Of a DNA stretch of 64,000 nucleotides, positions 13,976 through 27,326 are shown in pieces (positions within the stretch are counted from its first letter, which is position 1; each line of letters begins with the position of its first letter). The translations under genes were made by a program, and so were the position numbers. Under the pieces are notes generated by a model. The model was not told where the DNA came from, searched no databases, and saw nothing but the letters and a program-made list of their open reading frames with translations. The stretch comes from Anisakis pegreffii (lineage: Eukaryota; Nematoda; Chromadorea; Rhabditida; Anisakidae): NCBI GenBank assembly GCA_035041965.1, contig JAPYMA010000217.1:124001-188000 (forward strand). Direction: 5' to 3'.

Positions 13976-16532
13976 TCACAGCTTATGACTTATTTGCTTT
14001 CTGTTACCTGAAATCGTTTCAATAAATAGATATAAACTTTCAAGTGCATAATGATAAATACAAAATTACTAACACCCTCATCCTCGTTATTCTCTGCGTC
14101 AGCTGCATTTGGTATCCACAGCCCACTATCAATGCATCGTTTCAAGTGGTAAGAAAACACCTCTCGATCCATGTTATGTGCGATTGCTTGCAATTTTTCT
14201 ACTTCTTGACTGTCAAACGCCTCTTTCATATCCTTGAACAAACCGTGTTTACTGTTCTCCTTATTATATATAGTGAAAATGTACATATAAATACACTCCA
14301 AAGTTTGATTGGCATCAACTAAATATTCAGAAATTCTTTACTTGAATGAATACATTGGAGTACATCTAGGAACGTTCAAAACTGTTTCTGCTGATTATCT
14401 TTTAAATTTCTTTAAAAGTGACAGTTGGCACTACATTGATTTATTATTCAGGGCAAATAAGTTTGTTTGTAAAATACAAAACATGTATCACTCTAATAAA
14501 TTCGAAACGGAACAATAATTTATCACAATTAGCAACTCTAATGACTCACCGGTGGCAATGAATTATAAACTTCCTGGGGGTCAAGACCACCGGGCGATGC
14601 AGCGATACGCTTCGCCTTCTCTTCTGCTTCATATTCCTGGATTGCTGCTTCACGTTTATCTTTACCCCTCTTGCGAAGTCGATCCTTGAATGCATCCACT
14701 TCGTTATAAAACGATTTCATATAGACTGCATCTGCACGACGAAATCTAAAATGATTTTTGATCTTCAACGATCATATTTTAACTATACCCATCGTGTTCT
14801 ACAGCAATGTTAATGAAACTACAATCGTTAATGGTAAAATGCAGAAACAAAATGCACTTTGTGAAGAAGTTTTTGATAACGTTGACGTTCGTAGCCAATG
14901 CATGAAGACTTTTGGATAATTCCAGTAGATATTGCAGAATGATACATTGTTTTGCATAATCACTCATCTCATCATCCTGTAACAGTGAAACTATTACCAT
15001 ACAATTTTTAAAAATTCCTCACTCTTCTATTAAACCAACGAAGGATATTTTGGTGTGAACCGATATGATTCGGGTTCAATGCATGCCTGTTTCCAATACC
15101 GCATACAAAACGTTCGTAAAGGAATTGGGGAAATATCAAATTGTAGCTAGACAGCGACAATATCATGGAAATGAAACGACAATAACACCTTTTCTTCGAT
15201 TGCCAAATTCAGCGCTTCAATTGTCAAGAAATTCGCTGCAAATTCAGATGCAATATGCGGATGCTCAAGGAGGAAACTCTCCGATGCGTCCAAATCTTTG
15301 AGGCTACCGAACTGTTTCAACAAATCACCGTTCTTATCAAAATATTCAGCCTGCAACCGCTACATTTTGATTTAGACATCAAAGTGATTTCTTTTTGAAT
15401 TGAACATTGTAAGAAGATTACATCGCTCAATTTGCTTGCAATACTCATCAATCGAAGAACACGTTTACGAAGAATGAATAATATTCATTGCGTGACAGAC
15501 TGCACCTCATTATCATTCAATGCTAACTTGAAGTTTGAGAAAAAACCCGAAAATATTTGAAATAAAAACAACCATTCTTTCCGATTCCTCTTCTTCAGTC
15601 ATTTTGTATGTCTCTGCTTTCTTTTCAGTAACTTTGTTGATACGCTGTAAATAAATAGAACCACTTAAAATATACCATACCAAACTGTTACGGGAATAGA
15701 TTAATATAGATACTGTTCATTTCTACTCGTAGAGCACACTTTAATTTCATTCATCAATGAGAAATTATTCACGATATCAATAATATGCATCATTTTCTTG
15801 CAGGTTCCACGCAAAAAAAACCGATCAATAAAATTTTCAAAAGAATTTTCCACAAATGAATTTGTTTCATAGAGAACTCTTTGGCAATAAAGAAATAAAA
15901 ACAATTCACCATTTACAAAAACCTTGACTTTCAACGCAACAATGTTAATTACAGCATTCGGAGACAATTACAGCTACAGTTTTCACTACCATGAAAGAAC
16001 TCAACAAACCAGGTAATATTATAATACAATATTCACCGAACAGCTGAAAGCTTCATGTCCAATTGTATCCACATTCCAAGGTTCTAATCTTTCCTTCTCT
16101 TCCAGTTCCTTTTCTTTCTTCAGATATTCTTCTTCTTGTTTCTTCATCTCATTTCTCTCCAACTCCAACTTCATTCGTTCCTTTTCGTCCAAAGTAGTCG
16201 TCTTCAGTTTATCCTCTATCTCCTGAAAAACTATTCATCACATAACCTTTAACAATGAATTCCGCTGGCAGATGGCTATAAACCGGTAACTGTAACATAT
16301 CCAAATGCTATTTGAACTGGCATCATCGTTTTAACCAGCTCACCTCCATGCGCTTCTCAACACTGGATTTACCCTTGGCGATATCAGCTTTGGCTTGCTG
16401 CCTCTCAGCCATACGCTCCATTCGTGCCTGATGTCTCCATCTGAACAACGACGGTGTATCGATATTTGGATGTGTATCATCTTCGTCATCAGATACTTCT
16501 ATATCTTTCCATTTTGAGTAATCCAGAGGCAT
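13976..16532 (-). CDS. cdc-37: Hsp90 co-chaperone CDC37, complete
   Basis: CDC37 delivers protein kinases to Hsp90 in the cytosol. Eight exons join in phase: 16532-16344, 16222-16037, 15644-15573, 15350-15189, 14976-14858, 14745-14550, 14259-14076, 14007-13976. They give 379 residues, against 378 in human. The start [18 protein letters not shown] is the conserved CDC37 N-terminus. Ser14 followed by acidic residues matches the CK2-phosphorylated serine needed for kinase binding. Residues about 64-125 are a charged coiled coil ([17 protein letters not shown]). The Hsp90-binding middle domain includes residues 204-308 ([13 protein letters not shown]). The C-terminal block is [11 protein letters not shown]. 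The last exon (10 codons) is weakly constrained. Without that splice the protein would read on to a stop at 13990. Confidence 0.95.
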
Positions 16533-17250
16533 TTTATCTCAATTACACCAATTCAAGTTGCACTGAAATATCTGCATACAAAGCAACTAGACATAACGAT
16601 TCGCGATTCAATATAATATCAACGCAATCATCAAGTATCAATGACCACACAACTCTCTTTTAACACCCAATTCCTCTCATAAACGAACATTAGTAAACTT
16701 AATATATAACAAGTGTACCCGACATTTTATAAGTCCCTCATAACAGAATTATAATATCTCTTTCACAAACCGTCCAATAAAATGATGTGCCGTCTTAAAT
16801 TTACGAACGCATCCCAAGTTGAATAAAAAGTATATCAGTTAGACTAACTAAATATCCTTTTGAGTGGAATAGCATCGCACATTTTATATGTTCTCAAATT
16901 TGTATGAAATTTATCGGAACACGTTTTCGATTTGTATGCTTCAGAAGAGCCTCCAATGAACGATGGCTGTAAGGATGAACGTCACGAGATGGTATGTTTA
17001 ATCTATATTCGTTAGGTTAATATAATCGGATGCAGGGCGCATGAGTATCCGGTGAGACTGCGGATAAGTACCTTGCTCCAAATTGTTTCAGCTCGGTTAG
17101 TGTCACTTCGTTTAACGGGATTTGCTAAACACAAGTAACTAATCATGAAGATTTAGAAACAGCACCTGTTCGTCCATCTACAACTGACTTATTTGATGCA
17201 ATCACATCTCTCATCGTTCTACTGCTAGATAAGATGCTGTTACAGGGCAC
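16533..17250. other. cdc37 upstream region, no gene seen
   Basis: AT-rich sequence containing the presumed cdc37 promoter and 5' UTR. No coding exon, tRNA or clear repeat was recognised. Confidence 0.5.
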
Positions 17251-17269
17251 CCATCGCTCGGATATTCAT

Positions 17270-17580
17270 CTGTTAGCCAGTGTTTCTCGTAGAGGGTAAT
17301 TTGAGGGTGTTAGGAAGATAATTGAGGGGATCGCCTAACTTATATTTCGTGTAGTTGTTATATTAAGATAGAACGCCATTGCGTTGGTGTTTTCTTACTT
17401 GGATATCTTCTACACGCAGTTCGCTCATGGCAACACTCTTCTTTATCATATTTTCTGATGTGAGTATTTTCAGCACGCCATAGGCCTGAACAAAAACCAA
17501 CTTGAAGTAATCGCAAGTATTTCCTAACTTCTTTAATATATTGGCTGAACTCGTCTCTTATGAGCAATAAGAATTAATTG
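17270..17580 (+). repeat. Dispersed repeat, copy A (empty-site version)
   Basis: This block shares long stretches with 31200-31435, including the runs around 'TTTCGTGTAGTTGTTATATTA' minus its last base, 'AACACTCTTCTTT' and 'AGGCCTGAACAAAA'. It continues across the position where the second copy carries a 1.1-kb insertion. It therefore looks like the uninterrupted form of the same repeat. Its class is unknown. Confidence 0.6.
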
Positions 17581-19120
17581 TGTCATTTGGTGGAGCAAGA
17601 AAGATCACTGGTTCGGTGCGAGACGAGCGAGTATTTTTGAATTCATCCACTATTATTATTCCGTTACGCTGAGAAAAAATTTTTAGCGATATTTCAATCA
17701 TTGCAAATAATGGAATTTTTGGTTCGATAATGAATTTTTTAAACGAAGTAACTGCTCAGTTGTGTCATAGGTATGTGTTTCTTGACAAATGTGCATTACG
17801 CAGTGGTGGATGTGTTGTGGCATTCTAGACTGAAAATAATTGCTTTCATATTTGTGAATGAGATACGTAGGCATGTTGTTGTTACCAACCGTTTTGTAAG
17901 ACTGTATTCGTGGAAATAGTAAGTTCTTGCAATGAGGCGAAGGCGAGAGATAATTACAGCCTGCCAGACCATCCATAGGAGTAATGCAGCTCCCAATCGT
18001 GAGAATCACTGTACTAGGCGATGTGTCAAAAATTTGGACACAGTATGATAAAATGGGCAGCAGTACCCGTTGTGACCACCCATGTACTCCCTAAGTGATC
18101 AGGAGGGACCCAACCTTTTTTGCTTATCGCCCCCTAATCGGCCTCAGGCAGTTCTCTCGACTCCTGTTATCTGAGTATACCCCAAACAAAAGAAAGGCTT
18201 CATTTAAAAACCGAAGATCGAGGATTCTCATATGAGAATACGACTGCTCTAATTGCATGGCACTGATCATACGACTACTAGGGTGGTCCAAAAAACTGAA
18301 TTCCCACAAATCCTTGCTCCGAGGGGCTTAAACAGTTCCATTTTGTTCACTGATACTTCGTGCAAATTTTGAAATGAACTTAATAAGTTTGAGAGATGTA
18401 ACAGAGGTCACGACAATTCCCTCGTGTGTCATGCGCAAAGGAGATGTATGTGCTACGTGATATTTGCTACAACTTTGACGACAAAGGAATTCATTTTCTG
18501 CGACAAAAGTGGAGAAGTGATTCTCCGTACTCATTAATGAAGTTCGTTATTTTCATTTACGGCAACGGCCTAACATTGAATGGCGCAGGGGAAGGGAATT
18601 TCGCTCTATATTGCTGCAGCGTTACGAGGTGAAATTATGCAGTTTTGGACCAGGAAATGGATTGATTCCTGAGAGGCGAAAAGACTACTAAATATCAGAC
18701 ACCTAAAAAATAATCATGAATGAAAGAAACTGAAAAATTGCCGCAATCGTGCGGCATGGATCGTTCCAAAAAGCAAAGGAAATTTAATTCACTGAAAGAT
18801 TAGCACACCTGTGTGATGTTATCTGAGCAGATGCTCTGTTCGCCATCAAGAATCACGAAGACAAACAATTCCTGATTACTCGACGAAAACTGGATAAAAG
18901 GTAATCAACGACTGGCGTCGACCTTATAACAACCGTCAAAAAGAAAGGTGCTAACCAAAGAAAATTAGAGGCTCAAAAACACCAAAGGGAAATAAAACGT
19001 CGAAAAAATCAGTAAGTTATTTTCGTGCGATGCATCGTTATCTTCTTTTGGTAAGATGGAAAGATAGTATGAGTTGCAAAGAGGAAAAATCGATAAACAT
19101 AACTGATAAAACAATTGCAA
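17581..19120. other. Repeat-rich spacer, no intact gene
   Basis: No intact coding region is seen. Around 18720-18780 a broken plus-strand stretch reads AAWIVPKSKGNL, which weakly resembles the reverse-transcriptase/RNase region of LINEs. A GGGTGGTCCAAAAA string at 18281 resembles transposon ends. Neither is strong enough to call. Confidence 0.4.
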
Positions 19121-19129
19121 CGAAGTAGA

Positions 19130-19730
19130 ACGACTCAAAAAATTACAACACACAGACTAGCTACTGTCCTGGACAGATTAGAGTTATCGGATTGCGATGC
19201 GACATACATCGTTGAAGAAATGCCAAAGGTTTGGGTCACAATAGCGACATGAGTCATGCACCAATAAAGCTCTACATGGAAAGGCGGTGTAACAAGATGG
19301 CTGGTAAACTCAGAGGAAATTGTTAAATGCTATCGGCATTTACTAGTTGGGATGAAGTATTGCTGTCATCTCTTCTAAACAGACATAATTGATCAATTTC
19401 TGGCGACCATCTCGGCATTAATCACAACTAATCAGAGTTCCGGAACTGGAAAGAAGAACTGGAATATAAGTGGCTGTATGTAATATTCTTGATGAATGGA
19501 GGCTAAAAGACTCAATATTTGGCATCATTTTCGATAACAACTAGCATGAATACTGGAAGACTTGACGATCTTGCAGAAAAAAGGTATGTAAGAATATAAT
19601 CGGAAGCGCATACGAGGTAAGCAAAAACTTTAGTTTCTCCTAAGAATGGTTGCCCATTATGGAAAACGTTTCATGGAATCGGAGAGAAACCTTCGGCAAC
19701 TGGGCAACATTGAATGTCTGATGAAGAAAA
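19130..19730 (+). pseudogene. Degenerate transposase-like gene of the invertebrate SFDTT/NTG family
   Basis: Read with frameshifts, the plus strand shows, in order, LDRLELSDCDATYIVEEM (about 19165-19220), SWDEVLLSSLLNRHN (about 19345-19390), SSGTGKKN (about 19433) and DEWRLKDSIFGIIFD (about 19492-19535), then remnants of NTGRL. This order matches a large family of uncharacterised, transposon-derived proteins common in hydra, arthropods and nematodes. They have a WDGK segment, a GTGK segment, then 'ALDEW...SFDTTxxNTG' and a CRHH motif. Several stops and frame changes show that it is dead. The match is from memory of the family pattern, not from an alignment. Confidence 0.5.
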
Positions 19731-20960
19731 TAGCTTGAGTAATCAAAGTAGATAACATCATCAATCACGAAGCTTCTGCCTTTGAGTGGAGGGTACTCAC
19801 TGTAGTTGAGAAGAGCCAATGCCTTACATTAGTTTTCAGGGCTAACTTCAGAGGGTCAGCTCCATCTCTCAAGCTTTATCAGATGGATAAAAGTTTCGTA
19901 CAGTTGATAACATTCTATAATAGCACCAAACTGAGGTGTAGAACATAGCAAAATTTTTTCTCAATGCATTCGTAGAGCAGGGAAAACGTGGGCGAATTTC
20001 ATTCCTTTATAAACATGAACACAAAATGAAGGAAGTCTTATCTTAGGCCTAGGCTTAAGTCTGAAAGTACTCTTGAACCTGAGCCTTATTCCTAACAAAC
20101 GACCCTAAAGTTAAGCTGAATGCCTTTGAATAATCATACGAGTTTTATAAGTCACATATGCATAATTTGTTGTGGAATGCCGTAAGACCTTAAAGTTTTC
20201 TAGGACACAGCGAAATGATAACTTTTAAATTAAAAACAAAATTTTTGCACCATCGAAATATTGTTTCCTTTCGCATCACAATATCATTTCATTTTCATTC
20301 AAAAATGATGATTCCCCTTATGAAAACCGTTTCAAGAAAGCAAATGGAGAGCAGTAACCACGTACGCCCATTTTGCTCATTAATGTGGATGTATACGAAT
20401 ACATGCTTTTGGTCACCATCGGTTACCTATTGTGTGCTGCATTCACTGTTTCTGCAAAACAATGCATTTTTGTTTATATCAATGGCTGGCTAACAAACCG
20501 CATTCACTACAGCCAGTCATTCACTTTCATAGTGATTTAGTTCACAACTAATCGCTCCCTCACCTGTTCACCGGCCCTTAACAGTTTTAATACTTACTTT
20601 TCCACTCTCCAGCCTTCATTGCTCCCAAAACACCGTCAAACGCCGCCTCGTACGAGGCCTGGCATCCTCAATTGAATACCTCTGCTCTGGACACAAAAAC
20701 TACACTTTTTCCTGCTCATTTCTTTACATTGTTTCCGTGTACATTGTTTTAGCCTCAATTTATGTCACCCCGCTGGCTAGGTGAGCGGGCCAACTGAACA
20801 CAACCGAGTAATTAATTAGTTGCCGTGAATACTTTGCATAATTAATCATGGCCAAACGTCAATCCAATAAATAATCATTAACTTTAATAAAATAAATATT
20901 CCGCCGATGACTCACTGCGATTGACAAAACAACCACTCGATGTCCAAGTAACAATAAAAT
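19731..20960. other. Spacer, no gene seen
   Basis: Continues from the transposase-like relic. No supported coding region. An open frame at 20215-20493 has no splice or family support. Confidence 0.45.
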
Positions 20961-20964
20961 GTGC

Positions 20965-21030
20965 ACGGAAACGCGAGCATTGTGGCCAGCAACGTTACAA
21001 AAGTTTGATAGCCTGGCCAATCCAGGTGCT
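20965..21030 (+). repeat. Second copy of the LINE 3' end
   Basis: Matches the 3' end at 12808-12856 almost base for base (CATTGTGGCCAGCAA then TTTGATAGCCTGGCC). Only about 55 bp survive, which is the expected product of severe 5' truncation. Confidence 0.75.
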
Positions 21031-21039
21031 TATTTCTTT

Positions 21040-23640
21040 ACATTTCGCCGCCTGCACTCGGGAAGCATTCTATAATTTGAAAAAAAAAACATGATGAGAT
21101 TTTCTGTGTAATATTACTCTTATGAGCCATTTAATACAGCAAATTGAAAGATTATGTAAAAGAGTTCATATATGAATGCCTACAAAATCGTGCCCCCACC
21201 AATTCCGCTAAAATGTGCAGACTTTTGGGACACCTTGTATAATCCACAACGACGACTGTTAGATGAAAGAGACAAAAGCAATTTGATCCACAATGAACTT
21301 CGCACAATAAATATACATGTCCATTCGCAATTGATTTACGCAAGATGAAGCAGGTCAATGTATTTTTGTTGTGTATTAAGAAAGTAGGAAGATACGAACA
21401 TCCCCCCTTGTACCACAAAGAATCTTTTTAGATAATGGGTCCGATTTTGAAGACTATATGCATCGGTCATAATTAGGGACTGATCGCTGTTTTGGAATCC
21501 ACTTCAAAGCAACGCTTATTCCCTTACGCTATGAGTCTTCACTGACGCTCAGTAGATATCAAATCTAAGAGCTCAAGATCTTATCAGAAGCCATTGAGTG
21601 ACCTTCATATGAGAAGAACGACTGAAGTGGTTACATTTACTCAGAGTTTAATAAGAAAATAAACGTACAATCATATTCAATATGAATGAAATAGATGAGT
21701 GGATGTTCGAAAAACATCTTACACTGATAAATGAACGACACAATTGACCAGCGCATTCGACATATCCACATTTTTAATTAATCCATTAAGGAAAGTATCA
21801 ACAAAATATGCAAACAGTAAAATTGCACCACAAATATTACATTATATTTTTTGAAACAACACAACTGAATGTTCCGCCCTGATCGTGAGTCTCGCAGCCA
21901 TGGCAGCATTTTGATGATGCACAGCATTACCATTTGTATTTTAAACGTTCGATTATATGACCACGATCTCAATGATTATGCACATATAATTGATAAACAA
22001 CGAAAACTTTGAATAAGATAAGATTGATAATTTGTAAGAATAGTGTATTGTCGGAGATTTATTAAAATATACGTAAAGGATACTCACAGTACGAAAATAC
22101 CTTATAAAATTATAAAGTTACGCGCTGATTGTGAGATAATAAACGACTGATAGATCGATTTAATGAAAACATCAAGAACAGAGCCAAACGCTTTCTTTAC
22201 CACTGATCAGTCTGAATCGTGCGACACATTATTTGACAGAATATGAATTCATTATGAACATTGGTTTTAGGGGGTAATTCACGTGTTATATTAGCATCGG
22301 GTTGAATTTTTTCAAAACGATGAATATTGCGATTAATAATCTTACACATGGACGGTTATAATGATGAGGGGTGAAGAGAAATGAAAGCAAACGCTTAGGA
22401 GGTCTATAAGATAATGGAGAACAGAAAAAAATGATTGACCTACTATATTTCCTTGAATTATTTCTTCTCATCTAAGAAAATAAAATTGGGAAATGTATAA
22501 ACATAAAAAAGTATCAAAAAATCACCGTAAATGCGATGATTTCTTGCTAAATATACGTTTAAAATGGCTCTCAAGATTTATTTGAAACAGCGTAGGAAAT
22601 AATTCTGTACTTTCATAGAGTACAGATTTTCGAAAAGTTACATCTTCTCTTATCAGATTGTTCTCTCAAAACCACTGAAAAATTGTATATCCCCAAGATC
22701 CTCAATCAAGGAAGAGAAGCATATCAAAAAATAAAAACACTAATTACGCCATCTCCAAACTAAATCTGAATCCCTCAAATGCAATCAAAAATTATAAGAA
22801 ATGAGGCAATAAAATACGCCTCAAAACTAAAGGGTATATGATACATTAAATGAAAAACATCAACAAAAATACTGAATGCATTTGAAGATATAAATAAAAA
22901 CTGAATAAACCAAAACAGTGACGTCCCCTAATACCATGTAATGGTAATACCAAGATTAGATAACACAGTTCACTGATGAACAAATAATCTTTCAACAAAA
23001 GTAATTATTTGATGTACACGACCAAATAAATGAACAACACATTAATATTCTCTTTCGAAGCACACCAAAATTACACACAAACACATTATTGTACCATCTG
23101 CACCCTTTTCATTGAGAAATTAATCCACAATAAGGATCACTTTCATGGAATTGAACAAACGCGCTTAGCAGTAAGATGATTGTATGAATTTATCTGCTAT
23201 GTTAGAGAAAAACCGATCAGGAACATTACTATATTTACAAACACTGAACTCATGAAAAAAATGCAAAGAACATATGAAAAGAGAATAAAAATGAAGTAAA
23301 GTGAACAAAAAATATGAGTAAGTTAAGGAAAACGAATACTTGAAACTGAATGGATCGCAATGCAATAAAGGAGAAACAGAGAACAACTTATAAACACTGC
23401 ATCTAACTGTATATTTCAACCGCTTCTTTCATCAAAAACTGTTCACCAACAGAAGAAGACTTCTGATTATGATAAAAATGGTATCAGATTCAGTGAACAA
23501 AGCTTGCCAGTGCAATAATAAATAAAAATGGCCACATGAACAATAACAACGATATAATCTCATCAAACGCTACTGTAACAATCCGATCTGTGCAACTAGC
23601 TTCAAACGAACAGCAGTATTATAAGATAACACAAACAAAC
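21040..23640. other. AT-rich spacer, no gene seen
   Basis: About 2.6 kb without a supportable gene. At 21206-21240 there is a string ending in GGGACACCTTGTA, which resembles a mariner/Tc1-type terminal sequence, but I found no partner end. The MADF gene's 3' UTR should occupy the right end. Confidence 0.5.
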
Positions 23641-23642
23641 AA

Positions 23643-26286
23643 TTATTTAACTTCGAAATTAATCTGAGGTACAAGTCTTGAACTATCCAACCAATTCTGA
23701 ATCTGTGCTTTGGCAATTGCTCTAGCATGCTCAGGTAATGCACGCATGTCAGCTGTTACACTCAACGCAAATGCCTTATCACCATCTATAGCGTTCATGT
23801 CGTGCTGCTGAAGTAATACATTCCCTTGTAACTGACCGATTGGAATGCGTTGCTGAGTTCCTTGAACATCTAAACGATTCCATTTGCAAACACTGAACTT
23901 ATGAAAACAATGCAGAGAATTGATTCATCAAGCAAATAGCTCATATACACTTTCATAGATGATGAAGGTATTGCAGCAAAAACAACAGAAAAATAAAATA
24001 AATTTGATGAATAAAAGGGAAATTTAAACAATGAAACGAGCAAACAATACTTTGGTGCAGATGAGCAATAGGTTTGCCTTGATGCGAATGATCCGTTTGC
24101 AAAAGCATCGTAGTATACGGTGATGTGTGAAGTTGGGTAACATTACCGTGTTGAGTTCCAGCATGATGGTGACCTGCCACATCTACCATATCATCCAAAT
24201 AACCATCATCTGATATTTCATCACTTTCACGTTTCCGTTTCACATGCCTAGAACACTCGCTCATTCATTCCAAATACTTATAGACAATTAGTGACCTGCA
24301 AAGCTCAGTTTACACCGAAAAATACCCATAATATTCAGTCGTTGTCAAAATGAAGCTTTGTTATGTGAACGAATCTCAGTTGCAGTTCTTTATTTTGCAT
24401 CTTTATACGCTCCATTCGTCACCTATTCACAAAATATTCAACATCAAACATTCATCAAAAATGAAAACGAAAATAAATCAAAAAATGATAACAGAACAAC
24501 AAAAAGTGAACGAAAAGGGGAAGATAACATTTAAATCAAAAGAGATTATCGGTAAATTCATCTGCAAGATCATCAAAATTGACAAGAGATATTCGTGAGA
24601 AAATTACTGCGAAACGAACGTTGCCCTATCATCAAGGAACGGATCAATCCACATCATCTGTCGAAATAAATCCCACTGCGATTCCTCTGCTTCACCGCTT
24701 TTTGCATTTGACATTCGAATTTTACGTTTTTCACGTACGTACCGATCGCGTACTTTCTTCCACTGCTTATAAATCGAGTTGATATCACCTTGAATTCAAT
24801 ACACATTTTCGCATTCATTTCTTTCCCATTCAAATTCTACTTTCCTTTTATCAGATTACTTCTTTGAAGTTCAGCAAACTTTCTTGAATCATACAAACAG
24901 AATAGAGCAAACGGCGGAAATATTAAATCGGTAGTCATTTTGGATTTAAATGAATGAATTACAATAACTTTCAAAATTTATCTACAATACTTCATCTTAA
25001 TTAAGTAATACGTTTATTTCTTTAGTCATTTCCAAATGAATTCGAACAGCCATAATCTGAAATAAACAACAGCATAAAGGTAAAAGGAAAAGAGAACGAA
25101 ACGAATTACCGGGAAAATTAAGATTTTTGATGATTTCACCCCAAGCTTGATTACGATAGTCAGAATGCCTATATTTTGGATCTCTGATATCGTAAAGGCA
25201 CGGATGCTGCTGAACTTCTTGGATGAGATTCGATGAAAAATTTGGATCTGTTATGACAATTTGATGCGGTGTCTGAAATATTGAAAGCTCATATCAGCTC
25301 GAAGAAAAATTTACATGCTTGAGAGCAATTCTTGAATACAAAACTTTATATCTCCCAAACGGCTTAAATAATGTGATTTGAAAGTGTCCTCGAATAAGCG
25401 GCTACGAATATTATTCAACGTTTCTCTGTCTTTACGATTCAAACACATCGTTTTCGAATGCTTCCGTCATCAGTTATTGACTACTGCATGCATGTAATTG
25501 TAGAAAAAAATTGTTATCAGCACTACTACAGCATTGGAAATATTGCTCACTAAGAACTGAAATAAATGAACAGAACTAAAGATCTATCCTGGAATAATGT
25601 TAACTACATCAGGAACATACCCCTCCTGGCGAAAGCAACATGCCCTTTCCATCTTTTGCGCGAGCATATTGCTGTTGCTGCCTGTCAACCATGTGCGGAT
25701 CAAGAAACGTTAAATGTTTAAAATATTGCCATCCTGTATGGTCGCCAGAATATTTTATTTTTTTCTTCTCCTTAACATATTTATCTCGAAGTTGCTTCCA
25801 GCGGTTATATAAGGTCCTTGCATCACCTAAAATTGAGCGACAACAAATAAGATTTGAGTCCCGTGAACAACTGAGATTCAGAACAACTTCTTGACCTCAT
25901 TCTAGTCACTGAATATCTTTCGTCGCCTCAAGGATTCTGCAGAGTTGATGACTACCTAGCTGCAGAATTTCTAATCAAGAAAATCAATTTAGAATTTGCA
26001 ACATGAGTGGAATGGTACACTTGAATTCTCTTTGAGATTAGATGGAAAAATTCGAGTCTCATGTATTACCTTATCATGTTTTCGGAAATTGGCAAAGAAG
26101 AAAATAAATTAAATAATACGCAAACATTTAACCGTCAAATTGTAATATTTGCACGAGACGATTCCATACTTTGATCTTATGATCAGCACTCCTATATTGA
26201 CGATCTTTGGCATCATATAAGCACCGACTGTTACGAACTGCCTCTATCAGACGCAAATTGAATGACGAAGGCTCTGGTTCGTCCAT
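23643..26286 (-). CDS. Double-MADF-domain protein, complete
   Basis: Six exons join in phase: 26286-26133, 25826-25621, 25272-25110, 24788-24608, 24247-24051, 23869-23643, giving 375 residues. MADF domains are Myb/SANT-like DNA-binding modules. Each of the two here is split by an intron at the same place. MADF1 (residues about 10-95) has LIEAVRNSRCLYDAKDRQY, then NRWKQLRDKYVKEKKK. MADF2 (about 130-215) has LIQEVQQHPCLYDIRDPKY, then KQWKKVRDRYVREKRK. Both keep the WxxxRDxYVxEK core. Residues about 236-300 are a His/Gln-rich linker with a basic patch (KRKRE), a likely nuclear signal. The C-terminus is helical and BESS-like. The start ATG at 26286 gives MDEPEPSSF; an ATG 5 bases upstream is out of frame. 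Probable sequence-specific transcription regulator; no symbol can be assigned safely. Confidence 0.9.
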
Positions 26287-27320
26287 CGCATTGGTCAGAC
26301 TGACGAATTAAGCCAAACACTCATTGAGAATTAGAATTAAAATACAAGAACAAACCAGCAAACAATCTTAAAGACTGAATATTTACCAAGAAATACATGT
26401 ACGTGGGAAATAAAAACTGACAAATGTGGACGAATGCATCTGACAAACTGCATGACTGTTCAACAAAGTAGTCCGACAGTCTCAATTTGCCGACGTTAAA
26501 GGAACATTTTGAAGTCATCAATAAAATGATACTATTCTCCATGAGTAATACATTCGTCTTTATCAAGAGCAATATGATAGCGAACTCACTAAGAAAGGTC
26601 CGTTTCGTTGTCGTGGCGATAGAGAGGCGATGGTGACTGCACACTTTCCATAAAACGGATTTCTCTTTACAATCAAAACGGATTAACCCGATTCGGACAG
26701 TAACGGAATCGATTGATGCAAATTATATCTAAAGTTTAATATGCTCAATCAAAAAAATTCAGATATCTTCCACTACTTATTGCAGTATAAAAATATACTG
26801 GAAACGCAAATGAATGTGCATAATTGACGACATAAGATATTGAAGGAAAATAATCAAATAACAAATAAACAACAAAAAACAAAGTGCATCCAGACTAAGC
26901 AATGATGAATATGATACAAACCCAGCGCAACGTCAAGCTTAGTATAACCACACCAATTCAATGAGACCCCTTCAATCCAGAAATCCGATAACGAACTCCA
27001 CCAATTCAACAATCCACTTCTCAAAACTCAAATTTTCTTTCACGCGACCATCACCTAGCAAACAATGAACATGAGCACCAGATCAAAAAGCACGGAATTT
27101 CGGCAGCGTTCCAAAAATGTAGTATGTTATGACTACGCTGCATCTCAGAACCTGTAAAAATTAGCTGGATGCGATTTAACCTCATCTGCTTGGACTGGGT
27201 TCAGGACTGTGGCTGCACTCATTCTGAGGCTTCTCATTGACGTTATGAACGGGTAAACTTAGGTGACCCGCAAATCCTTCCACGACGAATCCGTGCTACG
27301 TCATTTTGAAAAGGTGCGTA
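26287..27320. other. Upstream of MADF gene, no gene seen
   Basis: Presumed promoter region of the MADF gene and flanking spacer up to the MULE element. A minus-strand open stretch at 26321-26644 has no acceptable motif. Confidence 0.5.
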
Positions 27321-27326
27321 CGCAAT

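Noticed and set aside
18720..18960. Possible second LINE relic
   Set aside because: Only a dozen residues resemble a reverse transcriptase and they need several frameshifts.
21206..21240. Possible mariner end (GGGACACCTTGTA)
   Set aside because: Only one end found within several kb; too short to support an element.
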